A stretch of DNA of 59,051 nt from an uncultured Eubacteriales bacterium (lineage in GTDB: Bacteria; Bacillota; Clostridia; Oscillospirales; Acutalibacteraceae): the NCBI GenBank assembly GCA_900315785.1, contig ONAL01000011.1, forward strand, positions 1 through 59,051, read 5' to 3'. Shown in pieces: positions 34,544-43,121 of the stretch. The notes under the pieces are model-generated. The model was not told the origin of the DNA, did no database searches, and worked only from the letters and a program-made list of their open reading frames with translations. Both the position numbers and the translations under genes were made by a program. The stretch's first letter is position 1. Every line of letters begins with the position of its first letter.

Positions 34544-36172
34544 ATGGCTTTATGTATGGGTTGTATGCGGGAAATCGGAGACAATGTAATTTGCCCGAGC
34601 TGCCGCTTTGATAATTCCAACGAACAGCATTCTCCGTTTTTACCGTATGGTACAGTCCTTCACGGACGTTATATAGTAGGCTCAGTAATTGATACTAACG
34701 GCGAAAGCTCGCGCTATATCGCTTTTGATAAGCAGACGGGCGACGTTGTTATCGTGTGCGAGTTCCTTCCGATGGGACTTTTCGAGAGAGAGAACGACGA
34801 GACAAACCTCACCGTAAGGTTCGAGAACGACGAGGTTTTCCGCAAGCTCACTCAGGATTTTATTTCCTACTTCCGCACAATTGCGGAGCTCAAGGATTTT
34901 TCAGCCTTAATCCGTATTCATAACATTTTTCAGGAGAACAACACCGCGTACGTTATCGAGGAAAATCAGGATTTGATTCCCTTCGAGGAGTATGTCGAGA
35001 GAAGCAACGGCTCGCTTGAGTGGGATATCGCAAGACCGCTCTTTATGCCCGTTATCTCTGCTCTCGAGGCTCTTCACCGCAGAGGTCTCGGTCATTACGC
35101 TATTTCTCCCAAGAATATGTACGTAACAGCCTACGGAAAAATCAAAATCGCGGGCTTTGCTACCTCAAACGAGCGCAAGAGAGGAACTCCCCTCAAGTCT
35201 CAGCTCTATTCGGGCTGTGCCGCTCCCGAGCAGTATGAAAACAACTTTCCGCTCGATACCATTACCGAGATTTACGGCTTTTCCGCAACTCTGTTCTATG
35301 CCTTAACAGGTCATCTGCCCGCTCCCGCGAAGGACCGTCTCAAGGACAGCAGACTCCTTATGAGCACCAGCACAGTCAAGAGACTTCCGCCTCACGTCGT
35401 TACCGCGATTGCGAACGGCTTACAGGTTAAGCGTGAGAACCGTATCACGGACTTTGACGCGCTGAGAAGCCAGCTTTCGGTTTCACACACAGCTCAGGCG
35501 ATTCAGGAGGAAATCTCCAGAACAGCCAATATGAATATGAAGAAGTCCGATATCAAGAAGGCTAAGGGCGGTTCTCAGAAGCTCATCGTCTTTGCCGCGG
35601 CAATCCTTACCACGCTTATCATCGGCGGTCTGGGACTGTTTATCTTCTTCCAGAATCCGTTCCAGAATCTTTTCCGTCATCAGAACGAGGCGACTACCAC
35701 AGCGCCCACGGAGAAGTGGACAGGACCGACGGTTCCCGATTATGTCGGCAAAACCTACGAGGAAGCCGAAGCCGACGCGGAGCACGACGACAACCTCACC
35801 ATTTACCGTGATACCAAGGAGGTTTACTCCAACGATTACGCCGAGGGCGTTATCACCGAGCAGTATCCCGCTGCGGGCTCGCCGCTTACCGCTTCGGGTG
35901 AGTATTCGATTTCCGTCAAGGTCAGCAAGGGCGCGCAGATGCGTAAGCTCCCCGACGTGGATAACAAGAGCGTTAACGCAGCCGCAAAGGCGCTTGCGAA
36001 CAAGGGCTTCGTTGTTAATGCCGAGTATCAGCACAGCACTACGGTTGACGAGGGCGATGTAATCGGCTACAAGGAGTACAAGGCGGGCGATATGCTCGAG
36101 CACGGCTCCACCGTCACGATTATAGTGAGCAAGGGAACCGAACCCACGAAAGCACAGACCTCAAATAACTAA
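34544..36172 (+). CDS. Zinc-ribbon / pseudokinase / transmembrane / PASTA protein
   Basis: 542 residues, AGGAGG site. Order: zinc ribbon (C4, C7, C17, C20), kinase-like domain (about 36-310), transmembrane helix (347-369), two PASTA domains (395-463 and 466-532). The kinase fold is recognisable (LYSGCAAPEQY; IYGFSATLFYALTG) and resembles zinc-ribbon kinases of Clostridia. However, the ATP Lys is Cys (C72 in VVIVCEFLP), HRD has become HYA (184-186, in GHYAISPKN), DFG has become AGF (203-205), and the Gly loop is DTNGESS. By family knowledge this should be unable to transfer phosphate. The outside looks like PrkC's sensor. It follows the prkC operon but has its own promoters. Possibly an allosteric partner or decoy of PrkC; that is inference. 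Confidence 0.88.
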   Translation: MALCMGCMREIGDNVICPSCRFDNSNEQHSPFLPYGTVLHGRYIVGSVIDTNGESSRYIAFDKQTGDVVIVCEFLPMGLFERENDETNLTVRFENDEVFRKLTQDFISYFRTIAELKDFSALIRIHNIFQENNTAYVIEENQDLIPFEEYVERSNGSLEWDIARPLFMPVISALEALHRRGLGHYAISPKNMYVTAYGKIKIAGFATSNERKRGTPLKSQLYSGCAAPEQYENNFPLDTITEIYGFSATLFYALTGHLPAPAKDRLKDSRLLMSTSTVKRLPPHVVTAIANGLQVKRENRITDFDALRSQLSVSHTAQAIQEEISRTANMNMKKSDIKKAKGGSQKLIVFAAAILTTLIIGGLGLFIFFQNPFQNLFRHQNEATTTAPTEKWTGPTVPDYVGKTYEEAEADAEHDDNLTIYRDTKEVYSNDYAEGVITEQYPAAGSPLTASGEYSISVKVSKGAQMRKLPDVDNKSVNAAAKALANKGFVVNAEYQHSTTVDEGDVIGYKEYKAGDMLEHGSTVTIIVSKGTEPTKAQTSNN

Positions 36173-36180
36173 AATAAAGA

Positions 36181-36208
36181 AAGACCGCAAACGCGGTCTT
36201 TTCCTTTT
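36181..36208. terminator. Bidirectional intrinsic terminator
   Basis: AAGACCGC and GCGGTCTT (8-bp perfect stem) with an AAAC loop, T-rich on both strands; between the pseudokinase and the convergent XRE gene. Confidence 0.88.
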
Positions 36209-36232
36209 GGTTGACATAAATCAAATCATTTG

Positions 36233-36886
36233 TTAAGATATTCTATGGTTCTGGATAATTGTTTTTTCGGCGTTCTTGATAAGCTCGTTGAGCGCAGGGA
36301 AGCTTTCGCCGTAATCCTGAGAAAGACTGTCGACAGACAGGCTCATACCCTCCAGATTCTGTGACGCTTCCTTGATTCTCGCGTCGGTAACGCTGAGCGT
36401 CGCGGCGCAGTAATTATCCGAAAAAGGAGAGGTGACGCGGAAGATATCCGCAGGGTTATTTTCTTTTATAGAATAAATCTTTCTGAACATATTATACTCG
36501 GCGACGAAAAGGTAATCGCTGACGTGCTTTGTCAGCTTCTTGTTGTTGATTTTCGACAGCAGACTGTAGATAACCGCCGCGGAGTTGACCGCCAGACGAC
36601 GGTTGAGAAGGCACTGGGTGTTGCTCCTCGCGATTTCCGCGTCGGAGTAATCGTCCTCGGTCAGCGTTTCGCTTGCGGCTTCCGAGCTTCTGCCGAGAAG
36701 ATAGTCGGTGCTGACCTCGTAATAGTCGGCGAGCCTGACAATGAACTCAAGCCCGCATTCGCGGATTCCCTTTTCGTAATGGGAGAGCAGAGCCTGACTG
36801 ATTCCGAGCTCCGCCGCCGCGTCCTTCTGGCTCAGACCGCGCTTTTTTCTGAGGGCTGTTATCGTTCTGCCGAGTTGTTTTTTCAT
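36233..36886 (-). CDS. XRE-family transcriptional regulator
   Basis: 217 residues from the ATG at 36886, eight bases after AGGTGG; an in-frame GTG four codons upstream lies inside that site and is rejected. N-terminal helix-turn-helix (about 3-60): LRKKRGLSQKDAAAELGISQ then ALLSHYEKGIRECGLEF, ending STDYLLGRS. The remaining 150 residues are helical and match no family I know; they may bind a ligand. Its promoter overlaps a 15-bp palindrome, so it may regulate itself and the divergent phosphatase gene. Confidence 0.88.
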   Translation of the reverse strand: MKKQLGRTITALRKKRGLSQKDAAAELGISQALLSHYEKGIRECGLEFIVRLADYYEVSTDYLLGRSSEAASETLTEDDYSDAEIARSNTQCLLNRRLAVNSAAVIYSLLSKINNKKLTKHVSDYLFVAEYNMFRKIYSIKENNPADIFRVTSPFSDNYCAATLSVTDARIKEASQNLEGMSLSVDSLSQDYGESFPALNELIKNAEKTIIQNHRIS

Positions 36887-36915
36887 AATGCACACCACCT
36901 GATTATATTACAATC

Positions 36916-36944
36916 AGTATAATATATTATTTACAATTTGTAAA
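36916..36944 (-). promoter_or_regulatory. Promoter and palindromic operator candidate of the XRE gene
   Basis: On the minus strand TTTACA (36944-36939), 17-base spacer, TATACT (36921-36916). The perfect palindrome TTTACAATTTGTAAA at 36930-36944 covers the -35 box. A second inverted repeat, CTGATT/AATCAG, flanks 36899-36917 beside the -10. Confidence 0.62.
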
Positions 36945-36957
36945 GTGAGATGTTTGT

Positions 36958-37575
36958 ATGCAGTCATATGTAATTCATTTTCTACGTCACGGCGCAATCG
37001 CCGACACCCTCAAGGGCAAGTATATCGGCAAAACCGACGTGCCCCTCAGCGAAGAGGGCAGAGCGCTGCTTAGAAAGTACGACGCGGAGTATATTTATCC
37101 GGGCGCTGCCGTGCTTTTCACCAGTCCGCTCAAGCGCTGTGTCGAGACGGCAAATATAATCTATCCTGACTTAAAGCCCATCGTAATCGACCAGCTCGCG
37201 GAGTGCGACTTCGGCGACTGGGAGGGCAAGACAGCCGACGAGCTCAAGGATAACCCCGATTTCCAGAAATGGCTTGCGGGCGAGAAGGGCTCAAAGCCCA
37301 CGAACGGCGAAAGCGGCTCTGAATTTGCCGAGAGGATTTGTCTTGTGTTCGAGCAGATTGTCGACGGACTTATGAAAACAGGCAACAACGAGGCGATTAT
37401 AATAACCCACGGCGGCGTTATTATGACGCTCTTGTCCGTTTACGGATTGCCGAGGGCAAAGTCGTTTGAATGGGTAATGGACAACGGCTTCGGCTATTCC
37501 GCCAGAATCACACCTATGCTCTGGTCAAGGGACAAGGTTATGGAGGTTTACCGCAAAATCCCCGTTACCGAATAA
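36958..37575 (+). CDS. Histidine phosphatase family protein (CobC/phosphoglycerate mutase-like)
   Basis: 205 residues. The phospho-His motif is LRHGAIA (first catalytic Arg-His), followed by SPLKRCVETA (Arg), ECDFGDWEG (acid Glu) and ITHGGVI (second His). This pattern fits alpha-ribazole phosphatase (CobC) and general small-molecule phosphatases; no cobalamin genes are nearby, so the substrate stays open. Divergent from the XRE regulator. Confidence 0.87.
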   Translation: MQSYVIHFLRHGAIADTLKGKYIGKTDVPLSEEGRALLRKYDAEYIYPGAAVLFTSPLKRCVETANIIYPDLKPIVIDQLAECDFGDWEGKTADELKDNPDFQKWLAGEKGSKPTNGESGSEFAERICLVFEQIVDGLMKTGNNEAIIITHGGVIMTLLSVYGLPRAKSFEWVMDNGFGYSARITPMLWSRDKVMEVYRKIPVTE

Positions 37576-37588
37576 ATCAGAATATCAA

Positions 37589-37612
37589 ATTGTATCATAA
37601 GATACAATCTTT
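37589..37612 (+). repeat. AT-rich inverted repeat upstream of leuB
   Basis: ATTGTATC (37589-37596) and GATACAAT (37601-37608) with an ATAA spacer, then CTTTT. Either a weak terminator of the phosphatase gene or an operator for leuB; the sequence cannot decide. Confidence 0.5.
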
Positions 37613-37662
37613 TATCCGACTATATGTCATAATTAAGTAAACTATTTAAAGGAGTTATCAAA

Positions 37663-38736
37663 ATGGATAATTTTAAGATTACATTACTCAAGGGCGACGG
37701 AATCGGTCCCGAAATCGTAGACGAGGCTGTCAAGGTCCTCAACAAAACAGCCGACAAGTTCGGCTTCACGGTTGACTATGACGAGGCTCTGATGGGCGGC
37801 TGCGCTATCGACGCGACAGGCGAGCCCTTACCTCAGGAAACTATCGACAAGTGCAAGGCTTCCGACAGCGTGCTCTTAGGCGCTGTAGGCGGTCCCAAGT
37901 GGGACAACCTTCCAGGCAGCAAGAGACCCGAAGCGGGACTTCTCGGAATCCGCGGCGCTCTCGGACTTTTCGCAAACCTCAGACCTTCGGTTATCTTTGA
38001 GCCCTTACAGGGCGACTCTCCGATTAAGGACGAGATTATCGGCGGTCAGCTTGATATTATGATTGTACGTGAATTAACAGGCGGCATTTACTTCGGCAAG
38101 CGCGGCAGAACAACCGCAGAGGACGGCTCTCCCGCTGCCTGGGATACAGAGATGTACTCCGTTCCCGAGATTGAGCGTATCGCGAGAGTAGCCTTCGAAA
38201 TGGCTATGAAGAGAAACAAGAAGGTCACAAGCGTCGATAAGGCTAACGTGCTCGAGAGCTCCAGACTCTGGAGAGAGACAGTTATCCGCATCGCAGAGGA
38301 ATATCCCGAGGTTGAGCTCAACCACCTTTATGTTGACAACTGCGCTATGCAGCTCGTACGCAATCCTCGTCAGTTTGACGTTATCGTAACCTCGAACATC
38401 TTCGGCGATATTCTCTCCGACGAGGCTTCGATGATTGCGGGCTCAATCGGTATGCTCGCTTCCGCTTCGCTCGCAGACGGCAAGTTCGGTCTTTACGAGC
38501 CTATCCACGGTTCGGCTCCCGATATCGCGGGCAAGGGTATCGCTAACCCCTTGGCAACAATCCTCTCCGTAGCTATGATGCTTCGCTATTCGCTCGATAA
38601 GGGTGAGGCTGCCGACGCAATCGAGAACGCGGTTAACGAGACTCTCAAGAAGTACCGCACACCCGATATTTACGCCGAGGGTATGACCAAGGTCAGCACT
38701 TGTGAAATGGGCGACAAGGTCTGCGAATTTATCTAA
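37663..38736 (+). CDS. leuB: 3-isopropylmalate dehydrogenase
   Basis: 357 residues. Third step of leucine synthesis: NAD-dependent oxidation and decarboxylation of 3-isopropylmalate. Motifs: [21 protein letters not shown], the substrate Arg region [24 protein letters not shown] (Lys), and the metal/NAD region [15 protein letters not shown] and [17 protein letters not shown]. leuA, leuC and leuD are not in the window. AAGGAG ribosome-binding site. Confidence 0.95.
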   Translation: MDNFKITLLKGDGIGPEIVDEAVKVLNKTADKFGFTVDYDEALMGGCAIDATGEPLPQETIDKCKASDSVLLGAVGGPKWDNLPGSKRPEAGLLGIRGALGLFANLRPSVIFEPLQGDSPIKDEIIGGQLDIMIVRELTGGIYFGKRGRTTAEDGSPAAWDTEMYSVPEIERIARVAFEMAMKRNKKVTSVDKANVLESSRLWRETVIRIAEEYPEVELNHLYVDNCAMQLVRNPRQFDVIVTSNIFGDILSDEASMIAGSIGMLASASLADGKFGLYEPIHGSAPDIAGKGIANPLATILSVAMMLRYSLDKGEAADAIENAVNETLKKYRTPDIYAEGMTKVSTCEMGDKVCEFI

Positions 38737-38739
38737 GAG

Positions 38740-39450
38740 ATGTTTTATGATATGCATTCCCATCTCTTACCCGAGATGGACGACGGCTCCAAGAGCGTTG
38801 AGCAAAGCCTCGAGCTTATTGATAAGTTGCGCGCGCAGGGCGTAAAGAAGCTTTGCTTCACTCCGCATTTTTACACAAACGAGGAGAGCATAAACAGCTT
38901 TCTCGCAAGGCGCGAGGAGAGCGTAAACAAACTTCTGCCTCATATCCCCGACGACGTCGAGGTGTGTATCGGAGCCGAGGTTTATGTGACGAGGTACCTG
39001 TTCAATAATAAGGATTTGTCGGGAATCTGTTACGGAGATTCGCGGTATATTCTCTGCGAGTTTCCGTTCGACAGTCATTTTTCCGACCATACAATGGATT
39101 ATATCTATCGTCTGAGGGGTAACTACAGCCTGAAACCCGTGCTCACGCATATTGAGCGCTACCGTCATCTTATGGAGGACGAGGGCTTGGTTGAGGATTT
39201 GCTCGACGAGGATATGATTATCCAGACGAACGTCGGAGCTTTCAGGGGCTTCTCTCAGAAGCGCAGACTTTTGAAGTACATAAAGCGCGGATATATCGAT
39301 ATCGTCGGAACCGACTGTCATTCCGCGACGAGGGGAAATCCCGACGAGTATATGACCACCATAAACCTGATAAAAGAAAAATGCGGTCAGGAATTTGTTG
39401 ACCACATTATCAAAACAAGCGAGGAAATTTTCTCTCCGATAAAGAGATAA
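38740..39450 (+). CDS. CpsB/YwqE-type PHP-domain tyrosine phosphatase
   Basis: 236 residues. PHP metal motifs DMHSHLLPEMDDG, CFTPHFY, ILCEFPF, VLTHIERY and GTDCHS fit the CpsB/CapC/YwqE manganese-dependent phosphotyrosine phosphatases that act on bacterial tyrosine kinases controlling polysaccharide export. No such kinase lies in the window. It begins three bases after leuB; the ribosome-binding site is weak (AAGAG), so translation may depend on leuB. Confidence 0.88.
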   Translation: MFYDMHSHLLPEMDDGSKSVEQSLELIDKLRAQGVKKLCFTPHFYTNEESINSFLARREESVNKLLPHIPDDVEVCIGAEVYVTRYLFNNKDLSGICYGDSRYILCEFPFDSHFSDHTMDYIYRLRGNYSLKPVLTHIERYRHLMEDEGLVEDLLDEDMIIQTNVGAFRGFSQKRRLLKYIKRGYIDIVGTDCHSATRGNPDEYMTTINLIKEKCGQEFVDHIIKTSEEIFSPIKR

Positions 39451-39456
39451 AAGAAA

Positions 39457-39480
39457 GGGGCTGTCACTGACAGCCCTTCG
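39457..39480. terminator. Intrinsic terminator between PHP phosphatase and hisF
   Basis: GGGCTGTC (39458-39465) and GACAGCCC (39469-39476) with a three-base loop; the T-rich side is on the minus strand, so it mainly ends the hisHF transcript. Confidence 0.78.
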
Positions 39481-40236
39481 CTATTTTCTTACACTGATTC
39501 CTTTTTCGTCCAGGTATTGTTTGAGCTTGGGTATCGGGATTTCGCCGAAGTGGAAAAGCGAAGCCGCGAGCACAGCGTCAGCCTTGCCCTCGGTGAACGC
39601 GTCGTAGAAGTGCTCAAGCGCTCCCGCGCCGCCGCTCGCGATTACGGGTATGTTGACCCTCTCGGAAACAGCTCTCGTCAGAGCGAGGTCATAGCCCTTT
39701 TTCTGACCGTCCTCGTCCATACTTGTGAGCAGAATTTCACCAGCACCGCGCTTTTCACATTCGACAGCCCACTCGACCGCGTCAATTCCCATAGCAACTC
39801 TGCCGCCGTTGATGTAAACCTCCCAGCTGTCGCCCTCGCGCTTTGCGTCAATCGCAACAACAACGCACTGGCTTCCGAACTTCTGCGAAGCCTCGTTAAT
39901 CAGCTCGGGGCGCTTGATTGCCGCGGAGTTTACACTGACCTTGTCGGCGCCCGCTCTCAGAATTTCGTTAAAGTCATCGACGCTGCGTATTCCGCCGCCT
40001 ACGGTGAACGGAATGAAGATTGTGTCGGCAACTCTCCTTACCATATCTACAACAATTCCCCTTGCGTCGGACGACGCGGTGATGTCAAGGAATACGAGCT
40101 CGTCTGCACCCTCGCGGTCATACTGCTTGGCGCATTCGACGGGGTCGCCCGCGTCCACGAGATTCACAAAGCTCATTCCCTTTACAACTCTGCCGTTCTT
40201 TACGTCGAGGCAGGGGATAATCCTTTTAGCGTACAT
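39481..40236 (-). CDS. hisF: Imidazole glycerol phosphate synthase cyclase subunit HisF
   Basis: 251 residues from the ATG at 40236 ([13 protein letters not shown]), the usual HisF start; a GTG three codons upstream is less likely. Uses ammonia from HisH to cyclise PRFAR into IGP and AICAR. (beta/alpha)8 motifs: [11 protein letters not shown] with the general acid Asp, [26 protein letters not shown], and the second catalytic Asp in LTSMDEDGQ. Intact, whereas its partner hisH just upstream is broken. Confidence 0.95.
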   Translation of the reverse strand: MYAKRIIPCLDVKNGRVVKGMSFVNLVDAGDPVECAKQYDREGADELVFLDITASSDARGIVVDMVRRVADTIFIPFTVGGGIRSVDDFNEILRAGADKVSVNSAAIKRPELINEASQKFGSQCVVVAIDAKREGDSWEVYINGGRVAMGIDAVEWAVECEKRGAGEILLTSMDEDGQKKGYDLALTRAVSERVNIPVIASGGAGALEHFYDAFTEGKADAVLAASLFHFGEIPIPKLKQYLDEKGISVRK

Positions 40237-40811
40237 TATTCTCACTCATTTCAACAAAGTTTCTCAGAATCTGAAGTCCCACGTCGCCGCTCTTTTCGGG
40301 GTGGAACTGGGTGGCAAACACGTTGCCCGAGCTGACAGCCGCGTCAATCTTAACTCCGTACTCGGTCTGAGCGCTGACAATGCTCTTGTCCTCGGCGTCG
40401 AGATAGTAGGAATGTACAAAGTAAACGTACGGCTTGTCGGATATGCCCTTGAATATACCGCTCTTGTCCCTGAGCTCAAGGCTGTTCCATTCGCTTGATT
40501 TTGCCCTTGAATACCGAAAGACCTTCAACGCCCTCGTTCTCTTCGCTTTCCTCAAAAAGCAGCTGTAAGCCCACGCAAATTCCGAGGAACGGCTTGCCGC
40601 TGTTCATAAAGTCCTTGACGGTGCTCTCAATCTCACGGCTGCGTATTGAGCTTATGCAGTCGCCGAACGCGCCCTGACCAGGGAGAATCGCGCCGTCTGC
40701 GTTCATTATTTTGTCCTTATCGTTCGTAATTTCACACTCGGCGCCGATGAATTTCAGAGCCTTCTGAACGCTCCGAACGTTTCCTGCGCCGTAATCAATT
40801 ATAGCAATCAT
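40226..40811 (-). pseudogene. hisH: Imidazole glycerol phosphate synthase glutaminase HisH, frame-broken
   Basis: Two overlapping frames together make one HisH. The N-terminal half (40811 down to 40476) runs from MIAIIDYGAGN through PGQGAFGD and the nucleophile motif GICVGLQ to [11 protein letters not shown], then stops. The C-terminal half is in another frame (to 40226): [21 protein letters not shown] and [10 protein letters not shown] with the catalytic His and Glu. Around 40490-40510 the usual stretch ending PHMGW is missing about seven residues and the frame shifts, so a small deletion, real or from assembly, fits. If real, HisF would depend on free ammonia. Start ATG at 40811 with GAGGT upstream. 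Confidence 0.85.
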
Positions 40812-40839
40812 AATATACCTCTTTGCAATTAGTGTATCA

Positions 40840-40868
40840 ATTCTACCATATTAGCCCTTATTTTGCAA
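40840..40868 (-). promoter_or_regulatory. Promoter of hisHF
   Basis: On the minus strand TTGCAA (40868-40863), 17-base spacer ending in TGG, TAGAAT (40845-40840). The -35 box lies inside the left arm of the 13-bp inverted repeat. Confidence 0.65.
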
Positions 40869-40903
40869 GATTTCGCTGTAACTATTTCCCAATCTTGCAA
40901 AAT
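40860..40903. promoter_or_regulatory. 13-bp inverted repeat, candidate operator between hisH and rpiR
   Basis: ATTTTGCAAGATT (40860-40872) and its exact reverse complement AATCTTGCAAAAT (40891-40903), 18 bases apart, with a third copy of the core TTTTGCAAG at 40933-40941 inside the rpiR promoter. The layout covers both divergent promoters and suits a dimeric or tetrameric RpiR-family repressor. Confidence 0.65.
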
Positions 40904-40927
40904 TTCTTAAATTTTCCTTCAAAACAG

Positions 40928-40956
40928 TTGAGTTTTGCAAGTCAAAGTGATAAAAT
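40928..40956 (+). promoter_or_regulatory. Promoter of the rpiR-ispH/S1 operon
   Basis: TTGAGT (40928-40933), 17-base spacer, TAAAAT (40951-40956); the spacer holds a TTTGCAAG half-site. Confidence 0.65.
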
Positions 40957-41014
40957 GAATGAGTATCAGAAGGATATTCACATTTTTGTTTATATAGATA
41001 GAGGTAATGGAAAA

Positions 41015-41893
41015 ATGGTAGAACACTTACTTACAAGAATTGAGATGAATATGGGTACGTTCTCAAAGGGTCAAAAACGTATCGCAAATTTTATTGAAGA
41101 GCATTATGACAGAGCGGCATTTATGACCGCTTCAAAGCTCGGCAAGACTGTCGGAGTTTCCGAGAGTACGGTAGTGCGCTTTGCTACCGAGCTGGGTTAT
41201 TCGGGCTATCCCAAGCTCCAGAAGGCTATGCAGGAGATGATAAGGGACAAGCTCACTTCGGTTCAGCGTATCGACGTCACCACAAACCGTATCGGCGACA
41301 ACGACGTTCTCGACGCTATTATGAACCAGGATATCGACAAAATCCGACGCACGCTCGAGGAAACCTCTCACGAGGATTTCGACAAGGCTGTAAAGTCCAT
41401 TGTCAACGCACGCCGTATTTTTATCTTCGGCGTTCGCTCAACCGCTTCGCTGGCTCAGTTCCTCGGATATTATTTCGGACTTATTTTCGATAACGTCAGA
41501 GTTATCACCGATACTTCTAAAACTCATACCTATGAGCAGCTTTTCCGTATCAGCGACAAGGACGTTATGATTGGAATCTCGTTCCCGAGATATTCCACAA
41601 TGGCGGTTGAGTCGATGACGCTTGCACAGGAGAGAGGCGCGAACGTAATCGCGATTACCGACTCAATGGTATCTCCGCTCGTAAACGTTGCCGACGAGGT
41701 GCTTATCGCCCGCAGCGATATGGCAAGCGTCGTAGATTCACTTGTAGCTCCGCTCAGCCTTATCAACGCGCTCATCGTTGCCACGGTTCTTGAGAAGAAG
41801 GAAGAGGTAACAGATACTTTCAAGGAGCTCGAAATGGTATGGAACCACCAGGGCGTATATGATAAGTCGGGCATAACGACAAAGAATGAGTAA
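41015..41893 (+). CDS. MurR/RpiR family transcriptional regulator with SIS domain
   Basis: 292 residues from the ATG at 41015, 10 bases after GAGG; upstream ATGs would lie in the leader next to the promoter. N-terminal HTH_6 domain (about 1-80: TASKLGKTVGVSESTVVRFA then TELGYSGYPKLQ), C-terminal SIS phosphosugar-binding domain (about 120-260: RIFIFGVRSTASLAQFLGYY; ISFPRYSTMAVESM; VIAITDS). Such regulators sense sugar phosphates. Its gene lies next to an inverted repeat that could be its own operator. The following flavoprotein gene overlaps it by eight bases. Confidence 0.9.
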   Translation: MVEHLLTRIEMNMGTFSKGQKRIANFIEEHYDRAAFMTASKLGKTVGVSESTVVRFATELGYSGYPKLQKAMQEMIRDKLTSVQRIDVTTNRIGDNDVLDAIMNQDIDKIRRTLEETSHEDFDKAVKSIVNARRIFIFGVRSTASLAQFLGYYFGLIFDNVRVITDTSKTHTYEQLFRISDKDVMIGISFPRYSTMAVESMTLAQERGANVIAITDSMVSPLVNVADEVLIARSDMASVVDSLVAPLSLINALIVATVLEKKEEVTDTFKELEMVWNHQGVYDKSGITTKNE

Positions 41894-43106
41894 GGTTATA
41901 ATAATCGGCGGAGGTGCCGCGGGAATGATGGCGGCAGGCTACGCCTCAATGTACGGAGCCGACGTCACTTTGCTCGAAAAAATGCCCCGACCGGGACGCA
42001 AGATTCTGATTTCGGGCAAGGGCAGGTGCAACCTCACCAACGCTTGTGACGTGAACACGTTTATGGAGAACGTGCCCGTCAACAACAAGTTTCTTTATTC
42101 GGCAATCAATAATTTCACACCGTATGATATTATTGATTTCTTTGAAGGTCTCGGGCTCAGAACCAAGGTCGAGAGGGGAAACCGTGTATTTCCCGTATCC
42201 GATAAGGCTATGGACGTTGTGGACGCTATGCGAAGCTTCGCCCTTTCATACGGAGCTCGGCTTGTTAATGCCGAAGCTCATGACGTAGTCGCCGAGAACG
42301 GACAGGTCAAGGGAGTTGTGTGGAACGGAAAGCTCCGCGACTGCGACAGCGTGATAATCGCGACAGGCGGTATGAGCTATCAGAGAACAGGTTCAACAGG
42401 CGACGGCTACCGCTTTGCCGAGAACCTCGGTCACACAATCACGAAAATCACCCCGTCGCTTGTTCCGCTCGAAAGTCCCGATAAGGATTGCAAGCGCTTG
42501 CAGGGGCTTTCTCTCAAAAATGTGGGCTTGAAAATCACCGAGGAAAACGGCAGAACCGTTTATACCGATTTCGGCGAAATGCTGTTCACTCACTTCGGAC
42601 TATCGGGTCCGATGATTCTATCGGCGAGCTGTTCGCTGAAGAGCTTCGACAGAAACTATACGGCTTCAATCGACTTAAAGCCCGCTCTGAGCGACGAACA
42701 GCTCGATTTGAGATTACAGCGCGATTTCAAAGAGAACATAAACAAGGCGGTCTCAAACTCGCTTTCAAAGCTTCTGCCGAAGAAGCTTATCCCTGTCGTG
42801 CTTGACAGGTGGGGAACAGACCCCTCAAAAAAATGCAACTCGGTAACCAAGGAGGAGCGCAAGGCTCTTCTTAACATATTAAAACATTTCACTATTAAGA
42901 TTTCAGGCGTTCGCCCCATCGAGGAAGCGATAATCACCTCGGGCGGAGTGAAGGTCAGCGAGATTAACCCAAAGACAATGGAGAGCAAGCTTGTAAAGGG
43001 CTTGTACTTTGCGGGCGAGGTAATCGACGTTGACGCTTACACGGGCGGCTTCAACCTGACCATAGCCTGGGCTACAGGTAAGCTTGCGGGCGAAAACGCC
43101 GTATAA
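41886..43106 (+). CDS. HI0933/YhiN family flavoprotein
   Basis: 406 residues. The FAD-binding dinucleotide fold is at the N-terminus (VIIIGGGAAGMMAAGYAS), then LEKMPRPGRKILISGKGRCN, a signature of this NAD(P)/FAD oxidoreductase family, IATGGMSYQRTGSTGDGY, and the C-terminal VIDVDAYTGGFNLTIAWATG. Physiological substrate is unknown; one relative (BaiN) was linked to bile-acid reduction. It is commonly placed just before cmk in Clostridia, as here. Confidence 0.9.
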   Translation: MSKVIIIGGGAAGMMAAGYASMYGADVTLLEKMPRPGRKILISGKGRCNLTNACDVNTFMENVPVNNKFLYSAINNFTPYDIIDFFEGLGLRTKVERGNRVFPVSDKAMDVVDAMRSFALSYGARLVNAEAHDVVAENGQVKGVVWNGKLRDCDSVIIATGGMSYQRTGSTGDGYRFAENLGHTITKITPSLVPLESPDKDCKRLQGLSLKNVGLKITEENGRTVYTDFGEMLFTHFGLSGPMILSASCSLKSFDRNYTASIDLKPALSDEQLDLRLQRDFKENINKAVSNSLSKLLPKKLIPVVLDRWGTDPSKKCNSVTKEERKALLNILKHFTIKISGVRPIEEAIITSGGVKVSEINPKTMESKLVKGLYFAGEVIDVDAYTGGFNLTIAWATGKLAGENAV

Positions 43107-43121
43107 AGGAGAGTAGTTATT

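Noticed and set aside
40226-40811. Programmed frameshift in hisH
   Set aside because: No slippery heptamer or following RNA structure is visible, and residues are missing at the joint, so a deletion fits better.
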